A DNA stretch of 64,000 nt, taken from Mycobacteroides chelonae (GTDB lineage: Bacteria > Actinomycetota > Actinomycetes > Mycobacteriales > Mycobacteriaceae). A program made the position numbers and the translations under genes. Shown piece after piece: positions 12,999 through 23,342 of the stretch. Each line of letters starts with the position of its first letter. The first letter of the stretch is position 1. Below the pieces are notes generated by a model that saw only the letters and a list, made by a program, of their open reading frames with translations, ran no database searches and had not been told where the DNA came from. The DNA lies in the NCBI GenBank assembly GCA_014204435.1, contig JACHLF010000004.1:337155-401154 (forward strand), in the 5' to 3' direction.

Positions 12999-13589
12999 CA
13001 CGAGGCGTCATCTGTGTGCGCCCCCGGCGGCCACATCGCCGAAACCGGCGGACTTCGATACTGGGATTCCGAGCGCGGTCCCGGCGACGTTCCGCTCGCC
13101 CCATGTATCGCGGAACAAACCTCACCAGTCGCATCTATCACACAAGTTGAATCAGTATTTCAGTGCCAGCAAACTTTTTGCGCAAACTCTGAATTGTTGC
13201 GGTCCAGAAGGCCTCATCGCAGTCGCTGAACCCGACACGCGCGAATGTGGGCGGCGCCACCCAAATCAAACATAACGATTCTATAACAATAGATGTCTGA
13301 TCTGCGATGTTATACCTACTCGACCGTAACCACCTGCATGCAGCACGTTTGATTCGGCGGTTAGTTGCCAGCGCCTGGCCTGCTGTTACGTATGCAGCGG
13401 TTACTCCCGCGTAGAACTCGGCAGTAACTATTGAGCTAGAAGAAATCGTCACCCCTCTTATGACACTCTTAAATCCAGACCTGCGGAGATGGTGCAGATC
13501 AACGCGCCACAACACGCCCCCGATCGACAGAGACGACGAACTCGGGTGCGTCTGGAATCACGACTGACGGAAAGACGGGTAGCGGCGAC
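12999..13589. other. 590-base gap upstream of fas; presumed promoter region
   Basis: No convincing coding potential on either strand. GC content drops (for example around 13260-13320). Candidate regulatory structure: GTTACT and AGTAAC arms 17 bases apart (13400-13428), with a further GTTAC copy near 13385. In other mycobacteria the TetR-type activator FasR binds inverted repeats in the fas promoter; whether these are its sites cannot be told from this sequence. Confidence 0.4.
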
Positions 13590-16500
13590 GTGACGATCAA
13601 TGAATACGACAAGGTGACCAGCTCTGAGGACCACGACGCCAATGGGGCGGTCGATCCGGGTCCCAGTGCGGGTCCGGCGCTGATCGATCGTCTGGAGTCC
13701 GGTGAGCCGTACGCCGTGGCATTCGGGGGACAGGGCAGCGACTGGTTGGAGTCGCTCGCGGACTTGGCGGCCTCGGCCGGTATCGAATCGGAGCTGGCGA
13801 CCCTCTCGGGTGAGGCCGAGCTGCGCCTGGAGCCCGTCGCCAAGGAACTCGTCGTGGTGCGCCCGGTCGGGTTCACGCCGCTCACCTGGGTGCGTGCGCT
13901 GACCGCCGAAGAGCCCGTACCCTCCGCCGCGCAGCTGACCTCGGCCGCGGTCTCGATGCCTGGTGTGCTGCTGGCTCAGCTCGCCGCGATCCGCGCCCTG
14001 AAGATCCAGGGCCTGGACCTGGCCCAGCTGCCGCCGGTCGCCGTCATCGGACACTCGCAGGGCGTGCTGGCCGTCGAGGCACTCAAGGCGCACGGCACGG
14101 GCGATGTCGAGCTGCTAGCCATCGCTCAGCTGGTAGGCGCGGCAGCCACCCTGGTCGCGCGCCGTCGCGGCATCGTGGTGCGCGGCAATCGCACCCCCAT
14201 GGTGTCGGTGACCAACGTCGACCCCGATCGCGTCAAGGCACTGCTGGACGAATTCTCCCAGGACGTCCGCACCGTGCAGCCGCCGGCGTTGTCCATCCGC
14301 AACGGCCGCCGCTCCGTCGTCATCACCGGCACCCCCGAGCAGCTGGCTCGGTTCGAGCTGTACTGCGAGCAGATCGCCGAGCGCGAGACCGCTGAGCGCA
14401 AGGACAAGGTGCGCGGTGGTGCGGTGTTCAGCCCGGTCTTCGATCCGGTAAACGTCGAGGTGGGCTTCCACACCCCGCGCCTGGCCGACGGCATGGAGAT
14501 CGCCGGCCGCTGGGCGGCCGCGGCAGGTTTGGACGTCGCGCTGACCAAGGCACTGACCGAGGCCATCCTCGTCACTCCGGTCGACTGGGTGAACGAGGTC
14601 AACCATGTCGCGGACGCCGGCGCTCGCTGGATCCTCGATCTGGGTCCCGGTGACCTGCTCACCCGCCTGACCGCCCCCGTCGTCCGCGGTCTGGGAATCG
14701 GGATCGTGCCGACCGCCACGCGCGGCGGGCAGCGCAACCTGTTCATGCACGGCGCCGTTCCCGAGGTCGCCCGGGCATGGACCTCCTTCGCGCCCACCGT
14801 GGTGTCGCTGCCGGACGGCTCGGTCAAGCTGTCCACCAAATTCACCCGCCTCACCGGACGTTCGCCGATCCTGTTGGCGGGTATGACGCCGACCACTGTC
14901 GACGCGAAGATCGTTGCGGCCGCTGCCAATGCCGGCCACTGGTCCGAGCTCGCCGGCGGTGGGCAGGTCACTGAAGAGATCTTCAGCGCCCGTATCGAAG
15001 AGCTGACCGGTCTCCTGGAGCCCGGCCGTCAGATCCAGTTCAACTCGCTGTTCCTCGACCCGTATCTGTGGAAGCTACAGGTGGGCTCGAAGCGCTTGGT
15101 GCAGAAGGCCCGTCAGGCCGGCGCGCCGATCGACGGTGTGGTCGTGACCGCCGGTGTCCCGGAGCTGGAAGAGGCCGTCGCGCTCATCGACGAGCTCACT
15201 GAGATCGGCTTCAGTCACATCGTGTTCAAGCCGGGCACCGTGGAGCAGATCCGCTCGGTAGTGCGTATCGCGGCCGAGGTTCCGACCCGCCCGATCATCA
15301 TGCACGTCGAGGGTGGCCGTGCCGGTGGACACCACTCCTGGGAGGACCTTGACGACCTGCTGCTGGCCACCTACTCGGAGCTGCGTTCGCGCTCCAACAT
15401 CACCGTGTGTGTTGGCGGCGGCATCGGGACCCCGGAGCAGGCTGCTGAATACCTCAGTGGCCGTTGGGCATTGAAGTTCGGCTTCCCGCTGATGCCGGTG
15501 GACGGCATCCTGGTCGGCACCGCGGCCATGGCGACGCTGGAGGCCACTACCTCGCCGGCGGTCAAGCAGATGCTGGTGGAGACCCAGGGCACCCCGGAAT
15601 GGGTGCCCGCCGGAAAGGCGCAGGGCGGCATGGCCTCCGGGCGCAGCCAGCTAGGTGCCGACATTCACGAGATCGACAACGCCGCGTCACGCTGCGGCCG
15701 CCTGCTTGACGACGTCGCCGGCGACGCCGACGCTGTTGCCAAGCGTCGCGACGAGATCATCGCCGCGATGGAACTGACCGCCAAGCAGTACTTCGGCGAT
15801 GTCACCGAGATGACCTACGCGCAGTGGCTGAACCGCTACGTGGAGCTGTCCATCGGTGACGGTGACAGCACCGCCGACACCGCGGTGGCGCATTCGCCGT
15901 GGCTGGACATCACCTGGCGGGATCGCTTTGAGCAGATGCTCAAGCGCGCAGAGGCTCGCCTACACCCCAAGGACTTTGGGCCCGTGGAGACGCTGTTCGT
16001 CGACGAGTCGCTCCTGGAGCGTCCCGCCGATGCCATTGCGGCGCTGCTGCAGCGTTACCCCGAGGCCGAAGCCATCAAGCTGCACCCGGCCGATGTGCCC
16101 TTCTTCGTCGCGCTGTGCAAGACGCTGGGCAAGCCCGTCAACTTCGTGCCCGTCATCGACAAGGACGTGCGTCGCTGGTGGCGCAGTGATTCCCTGTGGC
16201 AGGCACACGATGCCCGCTACACCGCGGAGCAGGTGTGCATCATCCCCGGCACCGCCGCGGTCGCCGGGATCACCAGGGTCGACGAGCCGGTGGGCGAGCT
16301 GCTGGACCGGTTTGAGCAGACCGCCATCGACGAGGTTGTCGCCACCGGCGCAGAGCCGTTGCCGGTGCGTTCGCGCCTGCGTCGCCGCTGGGATGTCGAG
16401 GGCCCCTTGGCAACGGTTCTGGACGCGCCGGATGTGTTGTGGTCCGGTCGTATTGCCGTCAACCCGGTGCACCGCATTGCTCCGGATGGAGCCTGGCAGG

Positions 16501-19500
16501 TCTTTGAAGACCGCACCGCCTCGCACCCGTCGACCGGTGCACGCCTGGAGGTCACCGGCGACGACTCGGTGCGTTTGAGCGTGCCGCTCTCGGGCACCTG
16601 GGTCGACATCGACCTGACCTTGCCCGCCACCACCCGCGACGGAGGCACGCCGGTGGTCACCACCGAGGCCGCGGCCGCCGCCATGCGGACCGTCCTCGCG
16701 GTAGCCGGCGGGTTTGACAATGCGGCTGGTCCGGCTTCTTTGGTGGAAAGCGGGACCGCGCGCGTTGCGGCGCACTGGGATCCGGAGCGCGTGGCCGATC
16801 ACACCGGAGTCACCGCTGTCCTTCCCGCGCCGTTGGCGCCGGGATCATCCATCGTGCCGGATGCGTTGGTCGGATTGTGCTGGCCCGCAGTGTTCGCCGC
16901 CATCGGCGACGCCAAGACCGAGGACGGCACCGGAGTTATCGAGGGTCTGCTCTCGCTGGTGCACCTGGACCACGCGGCTCACCTGGTCTCCAAGCTTCCC
17001 GCCGAGAGTGCCCAACTGACTGTTACCGCAACGGCTTCCGCAGCCACCGACACCGAGGTCGGCCGCGTCGTCCCGGTTGACGTCACCGTGGCAGCAGCCG
17101 ACGGTACCGTGTTGGCCACCCTGAAGGAACGATTCGCGATTCTGGGCCGCAATGGCGCTGCCGCGCTGGCCGACCCGGTGCGTGCCGGCGGTGCGCTCTC
17201 CGAGCACGAAGAGGACACCACTCGTCGTCGCCGTCGTGACGCCAAGATCTTCGCTCCCACCGACATGCGGGCGTTCGCGGTGGTGTCGGGTGATCACAAC
17301 CCGATACACACGGACAAGTCGGCCGCACTGCTGGCCGGGCTGGGATCGCCCATCGTGCACGGCATGTGGCTTTCCGCGGCGGCGCAGCACGTGGTCACCT
17401 CTGCGGACGGCTCGAGCACTCCGCCGCGCACCCTGGTCGGCTGGACCTCGCGGTTCCTGGGCATGGTGCAGCCGGGCGACGAGATTGACGTACGCGTGGA
17501 CCGCGTCGGAATCGATTCCGGCGCAGAGGTTGTGGAGGTTCAGGCCAAGGTCGGCAGCGACCTGGTGATGTCGGCCACCGCCCGTTTGGCGGCGCCCAAG
17601 ACGGTGTACGCCTTCCCGGGCCAGGGCATCCAGCACAAGGGGATGGGCATGGATGTGCGTTCGCGCTCCAAGGCCGCCCGCAAGGTCTGGGACAAGGCCG
17701 ACAAGTTCACCCGCGAACGCCTTGGCTTCTCGGTGCTGCATGTCGTGAAGGACAACCCGACGAGCCTCATCGCCGGCGGCGTGCACTACCAGCACCCCGA
17801 AGGCGTGCTGTACCTGACGCAGTTCACCCAGGTGGCCATGGCCACGTTGGCCACGGCGCAGATCGCCGAGATGAAGGAATCCGGATCGTTCGTCGAGGAC
17901 GCCATCACCTGTGGTCACTCCGTCGGCGAGTACACCGCTCTGGCCACCGTCAGCGGCGTCATCCCGCAGGACGGCCTGCTCGAGGTGGTGTTCCACCGCG
18001 GATCGGCGATGCACGACATCGTGCCGCGAGATGAGCAGGGACGCAGTAACTATCGTCTGGCTGCCATCCGCCCGTCGCAGATCGGTTTGGAGGACGCCGA
18101 TGTCGAGGCGTTCGTCGCCGACATCGCGGATCGTTCCGGAGAGTTCCTGCAGATCGTGAACTTCAACCTGCGGGGGTCGCAGTACGCCATCGCCGGAACG
18201 GTGCGCGGGCTGGAGCTGCTGGAGGCCGAGGTCGAGAAGCGCCGCGAAGCGTTCGGTGGCCGTCGTTCCTTCATTATGGTGCCCGGTATCGATGTGCCGT
18301 TCCACTCCGAGGTGCTGCGGGTCGGTGTCGCCGAGTTCCGTCGTTCCCTTGAGCGCGTCCTGCCGATGGACGGTGACCCGAACCTGATCATCGGCAAGTA
18401 CATCCCGAACCTGGTGCCCAAGCCGTTCACTCTGGATCGTGAATTCATCCAGGAGATCCGGGATCTGGTTCCCGCCGAGCCGCTCGACGAGGTGCTCGCC
18501 GACTATGAAACCTGGCGCAACGAAAAGCCGGTGTTGTTGTGCCGCAAGGTGCTTATCGAGCTCCTCGCGTGGCAGTTCGCCAGCCCGGTGCGGTGGATCG
18601 AGACCCAGGACCTGCTGTTCACCGAGGAGGCCGCAGGCGGTCTCGGCGTGGAACGGTTTGTCGAGGTCGGCGTGAAGTCGATGCCGACCGTCGCGGGCCT
18701 GGCCAACAACACCCTGAAGCTGCCCGAGTTCAGCCACAGCTCGGTCGAGGTGCTCAATGTTGAGCGCGACCATGCCGTGCTGTTCGGTACCGACAGCGAT
18801 CCGGAGCCCGAGCCTGAGGTTGAAGAGGTGGCCGCTGCTCCGGCAGACGCACCTGCCGCCGCTGCTCTAGCTCCGGCTGCCGCCCCGGCCGCACCGAGCG
18901 GAGGCCCGCGTCCGGATGACATCGGGTTTGATGCCTCCGATGCCACGTTGGCGCTGATCGCCTTGTCGACAAAGATGCGCATCGACCAGATCGAGCCGGT
19001 GGACTCCATCGAGAGCCTCACCGACGGTGCCTCCTCGCGGCGTAATCAGCTGTTGGTCGACCTGGGTTCGGAACTGAACCTGAGCGCCATCGACGGAGCC
19101 GCCGAGGCGGATCTGTCCGGATTGCGTACGCAGGTCACTAAGCTGGCGCGCACCTACAAGCCGTTTGGTCCGGTGCTCTCGGACTCAATCAACGATCAGC
19201 TCAAGGCAGTCTTCGGGCCGTCGGGTAAGCGTCCCGCCGCCATCGGCGAGCGGGTCACCAAGACCTGGGAACTCGGCCCCGGCTGGGTCAAGCACGTCAC
19301 CGTCGAGCTGGCACTGGGTACCCGCGAGGGCACCAGTGTTCGTGGCGGCGACCTCGGTGGCCTGGCGCCCAGCACGCTGACTGACGGCAATGCTGTCGAC
19401 GCGGCGATCGACGCCGCCGTCGCCGCGGTGGCTGGGCGTCGCGGTGTGGGTGTGTCGCTGCCTTCGGCAGGCGGTGCCGGCGGTGCCACCGTCGACGCGG

Positions 19501-22500
19501 CCGCGCTGAGCGAGTTTACCGACCAGATCACCGGTCGCGAGGGCGTTCTCGCCTCGGCCGCCCGTTTGGTGCTCGACCAGCTTGGGCTGTCGACTCCGGT
19601 CGCCGTTCCCGAGGGTGCCACCGATACCGAGCTTGTCGAGCTAGTCTCCGCCGAGCTGGGCTCGGACTGGCCGCGCTTGGTGGCGCCGATGTTCGACGGC
19701 AAGAAGGCCGTCGTGTTCGACGACCGTTGGGCCAGCGCTCGCGAGGACCTCGCGCGGTTGTGGATCACCGAAGAAGACGAGATCGACAGCCAGTGGGCGC
19801 AGTTGGCCGAGAGCTTCGAAGGCGCCGGACATGCCGTTGGTACGCAGGCCAATTGGTGGCAGGGCAAGTCCCTGGCGCAGGGTCGCAACGTGCACGCCTC
19901 GCTGTACGGGCGGATCGCCGCCGGTGCAGAGAGCCCCGAGCAGGGCAAGTGGGGCGGCGAGGTCGCGGTGGTGACGGGTGCTTCCAAGGGCTCGATCGCC
20001 GCGTCGGTGATAGCCGAGCTGCTCTCGGGTGGCGCGACGGTCATTGCGACCACGTCGCGTCTCGATGAGGACCGGTTGGCGTTCTACCGCAATCTGTACC
20101 GCGAGAGCGCACGCTTGAGCGCCAAGCTGTGGGTGGTGCCGGCCAACATGGCCTCGTACTCCGACATCGACGCGCTGGTGCAGTGGGTCGGCACTGAGCA
20201 GTCCGAAAGCCTTGGCCCAATGTCGATTCACCTCAAGGACGCGCAGACCCCGACGCTGCTGTTCCCGTTCGCCGCACCGAAGGTGGTCGGGGATCTGTCG
20301 GAGGCCGGGTCGCGCGCCGAGATGGAGATGAAGGTGCTGCTGTGGGCCGTGCAACGGCTCATCGGTGGGCTGTCGGCCATCGGTGCTGAGCGCGACATCG
20401 CCTCGCGTCTGCATGTGGTGCTGCCCGGTTCGCCGAACCGCGGCATGTTCGGTGGCGACGGCGCATACGGCGAGTCCAAGTCGGCACTCGATGCACTGGT
20501 CACCCGCTGGAAGGCGGAGTCATCGTGGGCATCGCGAGTGAGCTTGGCGCACGCGCTGATCGGCTGGACCCGTGGTACGGGCTTGATGGGTCACAACGAC
20601 GCCATCGTCAGCGCCGTCGAAGAAGCGGGAGTCACCACGTACTCGACCGCGGACATGGCGTCGATGCTGCTGGCGCTGTGCAGCCCGGAGGCGCGAGTGC
20701 AGGCCGCACAGGCGCCGGTGGAGAAGGACCTCACCGGTGGCCTGGCCGAGGTCGAACTCGACATGGCCGAGCTGGCCGCCAAGGCCCGCGAGGACATGGA
20801 GGCCAAGGCCAAGGCTGAAGCCGCCGCGAGCTCCGATGAGGAAGAGGACCCCAGTCTCATTGCGGCACTGCCGTCCCCGCCACGCGGATACACCTCGACG
20901 GTCCCGCCGGAATGGGCCGACCTGGATGTCGACCCGGCCGATCTGGTGGTCATCGTCGGTGGTGGCGAGCTCGGTCCGCTGGGCTCCTCGCGCACCCGCT
21001 ACGAGATGGAGGTCGACGACGAGCTGTCGGCGGCCGGCGTGCTGGAGCTCGCCTGGACCACCGGACTAGTCAAATGGGAGAACGATCCCGAAGCCGGTTG
21101 GTACGACACCGAAACCGGTGAACTGGTGCCGGAGTCGGAGCTGGTCGAGCGGTACCACGACAAGGTGGTCGCCAACATCGGTGTCCGCGAGTTCGTCGAT
21201 GACGGCGCGATCGATCCCGATCACGCCTCGCCGCTGCTGGTTTCGGTGTTCCTGGATAAGGACTTCACCTTCACGGTCTCGACCGAGGCCGAGGCCCGCG
21301 AGTTCGTGAAGTGGGATCCCGAGCACACCGTGATCCAGCCGTTGGCCGAGGGCAGCGACTGGCAGGTGACCCGTAAGTCGGGCACCGAGGTTCGCGTGCC
21401 GCGCAAGACCAAGCTGTCGCGGACCGTCGGCGCACAGATTCCGACCGGCTTCGATCCGACCGTGTGGGGCATCACCCCGGACATGGTCAGCTCCATCGAC
21501 CGGGTGGCACTGTGGAACATGGTCGCGACGGTCGATGCGTTCCTGTCGGCGGGCTTCACCCCGACCGAGCTGATGCGTTGGGTGCACCCGAGTCAGGTGG
21601 CCAACACCCAGGGCACCGGTATGGGCGGCATGACCTCGATGCAGACCATGTACCACGGAAACCTGTTGGGCCGTAACAAGCCGAACGACATCCTGCAGGA
21701 AGTTCTGCCGAACGTCGTTGCCGCGCACGTGGTTCAGTCATACGTCGGCTCTTACGGCGCGATGATCCACCCGGTCGCGGCGTGTGCCACCGCGGCGGTG
21801 TCCGTCGAGGAAGGCGTCGACAAGATCCGGCTCGGCAAGGCGCATCTGGCGCTGGCCGGTGGGTTCGACGACCTGACGCTGGAAGCCATCATCGGCTTCG
21901 GTGACATGGCCGCGACCGCCGACACCGAGATGATGCGGGCCAAGGGCATTGCGGATAAGCGGTTTTCGCGTGCCAACGACCGTCGCCGCCTCGGCTTCGT
22001 CGAGGCTCAAGGCGGTGGCAGCGTGCTGCTGGCGCGCGGTGACCTGGCTCTGAAGATGGGTCTGCCCGTGCTCGCGGTGGTGGCGTACGCGCAGTCCTTC
22101 GGTGATGGTGTGCACACCTCCATCCCGGCTCCGGGCCTGGGTGCGCTGGCTGCCGGACGTGGCGGCAAGGACTCGGACCTGGCGCGCTCGCTGAACAAGC
22201 TGGGCGTGACCGCCGACGACATCGCCGTCATCTCCAAGCACGACACGTCCACGCTCGCCAACGATCCCAACGAGACCGAGCTGCATGAGCGGCTCGCGGC
22301 CTCGCTGGGGCGCTCGGACGGTGCCCCACTGTTCGTCATCTCCCAGAAGAACCTGACCGGCCACGCCAAGGGTGGCGCCGCGGTGTTCCAGATGCTGGGC
22401 CTGTGCCAGGTATTGCGCGACGGCGTCATCCCGCCGAACCGCAGCCTGGACTGTGTTGACGATGAGCTGGCCACCAGCCAGCACTTCGTATGGCTGCGGG

Positions 22501-22841
22501 AGTCGTTGCCGCTCAAGGAGAAGCTGCCGTTGAAGGCGGGCCTGGTGACCAGCCTCGGATTCGGTCACGTGTCGGGTCTGGTGGCGCTGGTTCACCCGCA
22601 GGCATTCATCGCTTCGCTGCGTCCAGAGGACCGCGATGACTACGAGAAGCGTTCGCGTGAGCGCATTCTCGCCGGACAGCGGCGCTTGGCCTCGGCCATG
22701 GCCGGCGGCCGGCCGATGTACGAGCGGCCGGACGGACGTCGATTCGATCATGACCATGAGGAGTCGGAGAAGCGCCAGGAAGCCTCGATGCTGCTGGATC
22801 CGGGTGCGCGCCTCAGTGAGGACGAGGTCTACCACCGGTGA
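13590..22841 (+). CDS. fas: Type I fatty acid synthase (FAS-I)
   Basis: A 3,083-residue multifunctional cytosolic synthase making medium and long acyl-CoAs that feed phospholipids and mycolic acids. Domains in order: acetyltransferase with GHSQG (Ser about 156); enoyl reductase starting near residue 430 (LAGMTPTTVDAK); hot-dog dehydratase with SGDHNPIH (about 1233-1240); malonyl/palmitoyl transferase with PGQGIQHKG (about 1345) and GHSVGEY (Ser 1444); an Ala/Pro-rich linker (about 1735-1770); carrier domain with phosphopantetheine Ser in DGASSR (about 1815-1816); ketoreductase with VTGASKGS (about 2128); ketosynthase with Cys 2732 in VAACATAA and the two catalytic His in SKHDTS and GHAKGG. 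It starts at GTG 13590, which has only a weak ribosome site. acpS overlaps the stop by four bases. Confidence 0.97.
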   Translation: MTINEYDKVTSSEDHDANGAVDPGPSAGPALIDRLESGEPYAVAFGGQGSDWLESLADLAASAGIESELATLSGEAELRLEPVAKELVVVRPVGFTPLTWVRALTAEEPVPSAAQLTSAAVSMPGVLLAQLAAIRALKIQGLDLAQLPPVAVIGHSQGVLAVEALKAHGTGDVELLAIAQLVGAAATLVARRRGIVVRGNRTPMVSVTNVDPDRVKALLDEFSQDVRTVQPPALSIRNGRRSVVITGTPEQLARFELYCEQIAERETAERKDKVRGGAVFSPVFDPVNVEVGFHTPRLADGMEIAGRWAAAAGLDVALTKALTEAILVTPVDWVNEVNHVADAGARWILDLGPGDLLTRLTAPVVRGLGIGIVPTATRGGQRNLFMHGAVPEVARAWTSFAPTVVSLPDGSVKLSTKFTRLTGRSPILLAGMTPTTVDAKIVAAAANAGHWSELAGGGQVTEEIFSARIEELTGLLEPGRQIQFNSLFLDPYLWKLQVGSKRLVQKARQAGAPIDGVVVTAGVPELEEAVALIDELTEIGFSHIVFKPGTVEQIRSVVRIAAEVPTRPIIMHVEGGRAGGHHSWEDLDDLLLATYSELRSRSNITVCVGGGIGTPEQAAEYLSGRWALKFGFPLMPVDGILVGTAAMATLEATTSPAVKQMLVETQGTPEWVPAGKAQGGMASGRSQLGADIHEIDNAASRCGRLLDDVAGDADAVAKRRDEIIAAMELTAKQYFGDVTEMTYAQWLNRYVELSIGDGDSTADTAVAHSPWLDITWRDRFEQMLKRAEARLHPKDFGPVETLFVDESLLERPADAIAALLQRYPEAEAIKLHPADVPFFVALCKTLGKPVNFVPVIDKDVRRWWRSDSLWQAHDARYTAEQVCIIPGTAAVAGITRVDEPVGELLDRFEQTAIDEVVATGAEPLPVRSRLRRRWDVEGPLATVLDAPDVLWSGRIAVNPVHRIAPDGAWQVFEDRTASHPSTGARLEVTGDDSVRLSVPLSGTWVDIDLTLPATTRDGGTPVVTTEAAAAAMRTVLAVAGGFDNAAGPASLVESGTARVAAHWDPERVADHTGVTAVLPAPLAPGSSIVPDALVGLCWPAVFAAIGDAKTEDGTGVIEGLLSLVHLDHAAHLVSKLPAESAQLTVTATASAATDTEVGRVVPVDVTVAAADGTVLATLKERFAILGRNGAAALADPVRAGGALSEHEEDTTRRRRRDAKIFAPTDMRAFAVVSGDHNPIHTDKSAALLAGLGSPIVHGMWLSAAAQHVVTSADGSSTPPRTLVGWTSRFLGMVQPGDEIDVRVDRVGIDSGAEVVEVQAKVGSDLVMSATARLAAPKTVYAFPGQGIQHKGMGMDVRSRSKAARKVWDKADKFTRERLGFSVLHVVKDNPTSLIAGGVHYQHPEGVLYLTQFTQVAMATLATAQIAEMKESGSFVEDAITCGHSVGEYTALATVSGVIPQDGLLEVVFHRGSAMHDIVPRDEQGRSNYRLAAIRPSQIGLEDADVEAFVADIADRSGEFLQIVNFNLRGSQYAIAGTVRGLELLEAEVEKRREAFGGRRSFIMVPGIDVPFHSEVLRVGVAEFRRSLERVLPMDGDPNLIIGKYIPNLVPKPFTLDREFIQEIRDLVPAEPLDEVLADYETWRNEKPVLLCRKVLIELLAWQFASPVRWIETQDLLFTEEAAGGLGVERFVEVGVKSMPTVAGLANNTLKLPEFSHSSVEVLNVERDHAVLFGTDSDPEPEPEVEEVAAAPADAPAAAALAPAAAPAAPSGGPRPDDIGFDASDATLALIALSTKMRIDQIEPVDSIESLTDGASSRRNQLLVDLGSELNLSAIDGAAEADLSGLRTQVTKLARTYKPFGPVLSDSINDQLKAVFGPSGKRPAAIGERVTKTWELGPGWVKHVTVELALGTREGTSVRGGDLGGLAPSTLTDGNAVDAAIDAAVAAVAGRRGVGVSLPSAGGAGGATVDAAALSEFTDQITGREGVLASAARLVLDQLGLSTPVAVPEGATDTELVELVSAELGSDWPRLVAPMFDGKKAVVFDDRWASAREDLARLWITEEDEIDSQWAQLAESFEGAGHAVGTQANWWQGKSLAQGRNVHASLYGRIAAGAESPEQGKWGGEVAVVTGASKGSIAASVIAELLSGGATVIATTSRLDEDRLAFYRNLYRESARLSAKLWVVPANMASYSDIDALVQWVGTEQSESLGPMSIHLKDAQTPTLLFPFAAPKVVGDLSEAGSRAEMEMKVLLWAVQRLIGGLSAIGAERDIASRLHVVLPGSPNRGMFGGDGAYGESKSALDALVTRWKAESSWASRVSLAHALIGWTRGTGLMGHNDAIVSAVEEAGVTTYSTADMASMLLALCSPEARVQAAQAPVEKDLTGGLAEVELDMAELAAKAREDMEAKAKAEAAASSDEEEDPSLIAALPSPPRGYTSTVPPEWADLDVDPADLVVIVGGGELGPLGSSRTRYEMEVDDELSAAGVLELAWTTGLVKWENDPEAGWYDTETGELVPESELVERYHDKVVANIGVREFVDDGAIDPDHASPLLVSVFLDKDFTFTVSTEAEAREFVKWDPEHTVIQPLAEGSDWQVTRKSGTEVRVPRKTKLSRTVGAQIPTGFDPTVWGITPDMVSSIDRVALWNMVATVDAFLSAGFTPTELMRWVHPSQVANTQGTGMGGMTSMQTMYHGNLLGRNKPNDILQEVLPNVVAAHVVQSYVGSYGAMIHPVAACATAAVSVEEGVDKIRLGKAHLALAGGFDDLTLEAIIGFGDMAATADTEMMRAKGIADKRFSRANDRRRLGFVEAQGGGSVLLARGDLALKMGLPVLAVVAYAQSFGDGVHTSIPAPGLGALAAGRGGKDSDLARSLNKLGVTADDIAVISKHDTSTLANDPNETELHERLAASLGRSDGAPLFVISQKNLTGHAKGGAAVFQMLGLCQVLRDGVIPPNRSLDCVDDELATSQHFVWLRESLPLKEKLPLKAGLVTSLGFGHVSGLVALVHPQAFIASLRPEDRDDYEKRSRERILAGQRRLASAMAGGRPMYERPDGRRFDHDHEESEKRQEASMLLDPGARLSEDEVYHR

Positions 22842-23248
22842 TTGTCGGTATCGGGATCGACCTAGTGACCATCTCCGAGTTCGGAGAGCAGCTAGCTAGT
22901 CCCGGAACCGCTTTCGGGTCCGCGTTCACGCCAGGGGAGCGCCGTGACGCGGCCTCGAAGACCGGAGGCGAGGCGCGGTACTTGGCGGCCCGTTGGGCTG
23001 CCAAGGAAGCCGTCATCAAGGCATGGTCGGGGTCGCGCTATGCGCAGAGGCCGGTGCTACCGGAGAACATTCACCGGGACATCGAGGTCGTCACGGATAC
23101 CTGGGGTCGCCCGCGGATCCGGCTTTCCGGGGCGATTGCCGTGTACCTGGCGGATATGACGATGCACGTGACCCTGACGCACGACGGTGATACTGCGGCG
23201 GCTTTCGTCGTATTGGAGCAAGAGGGCGACGCCTCCTCTTCTTCGTAG
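22838..23248 (+). CDS. acpS: Holo-ACP synthase (4'-phosphopantetheinyl transferase)
   Basis: A 136-residue AcpS that attaches phosphopantetheine to the FAS-I carrier domain. Mg-binding Asp 8 lies in GIGIDLV, and Glu 57 with the KEAVIKAW motif lies at about residues 56-63. The GTG start at 22838 overlaps the fas TGA by four bases, so translation is coupled. The short serine-rich tail (DASSSS) is unremarkable. Confidence 0.95.
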   Translation: MIVGIGIDLVTISEFGEQLASPGTAFGSAFTPGERRDAASKTGGEARYLAARWAAKEAVIKAWSGSRYAQRPVLPENIHRDIEVVTDTWGRPRIRLSGAIAVYLADMTMHVTLTHDGDTAAAFVVLEQEGDASSSS

Positions 23249-23342
23249 CGTCGAATGTGAGTGATGGCATTCGGTTGAGACATGTGTACAGTAAGTGGTC
23301 TGACCACCTGACCACACGGCTTGAGAGGCGGATTCGGACCCG

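Noticed and set aside
13138..13515. 125-residue minus-strand open frame upstream of fas
   Set aside because: Sits in the fas leader, no ribosome site, no protein-like pattern; treated as non-coding.
16845..18773. 642-residue minus-strand open frame
   Set aside because: Antisense shadow of fas; Arg/His/Gly-rich composition with no family features, a typical high-GC artefact.
23227..23253. CGACGC/GCGTCG hairpin around the acpS stop
   Set aside because: Only six pairs with a 15-base loop and no T run; too weak to call a terminator.
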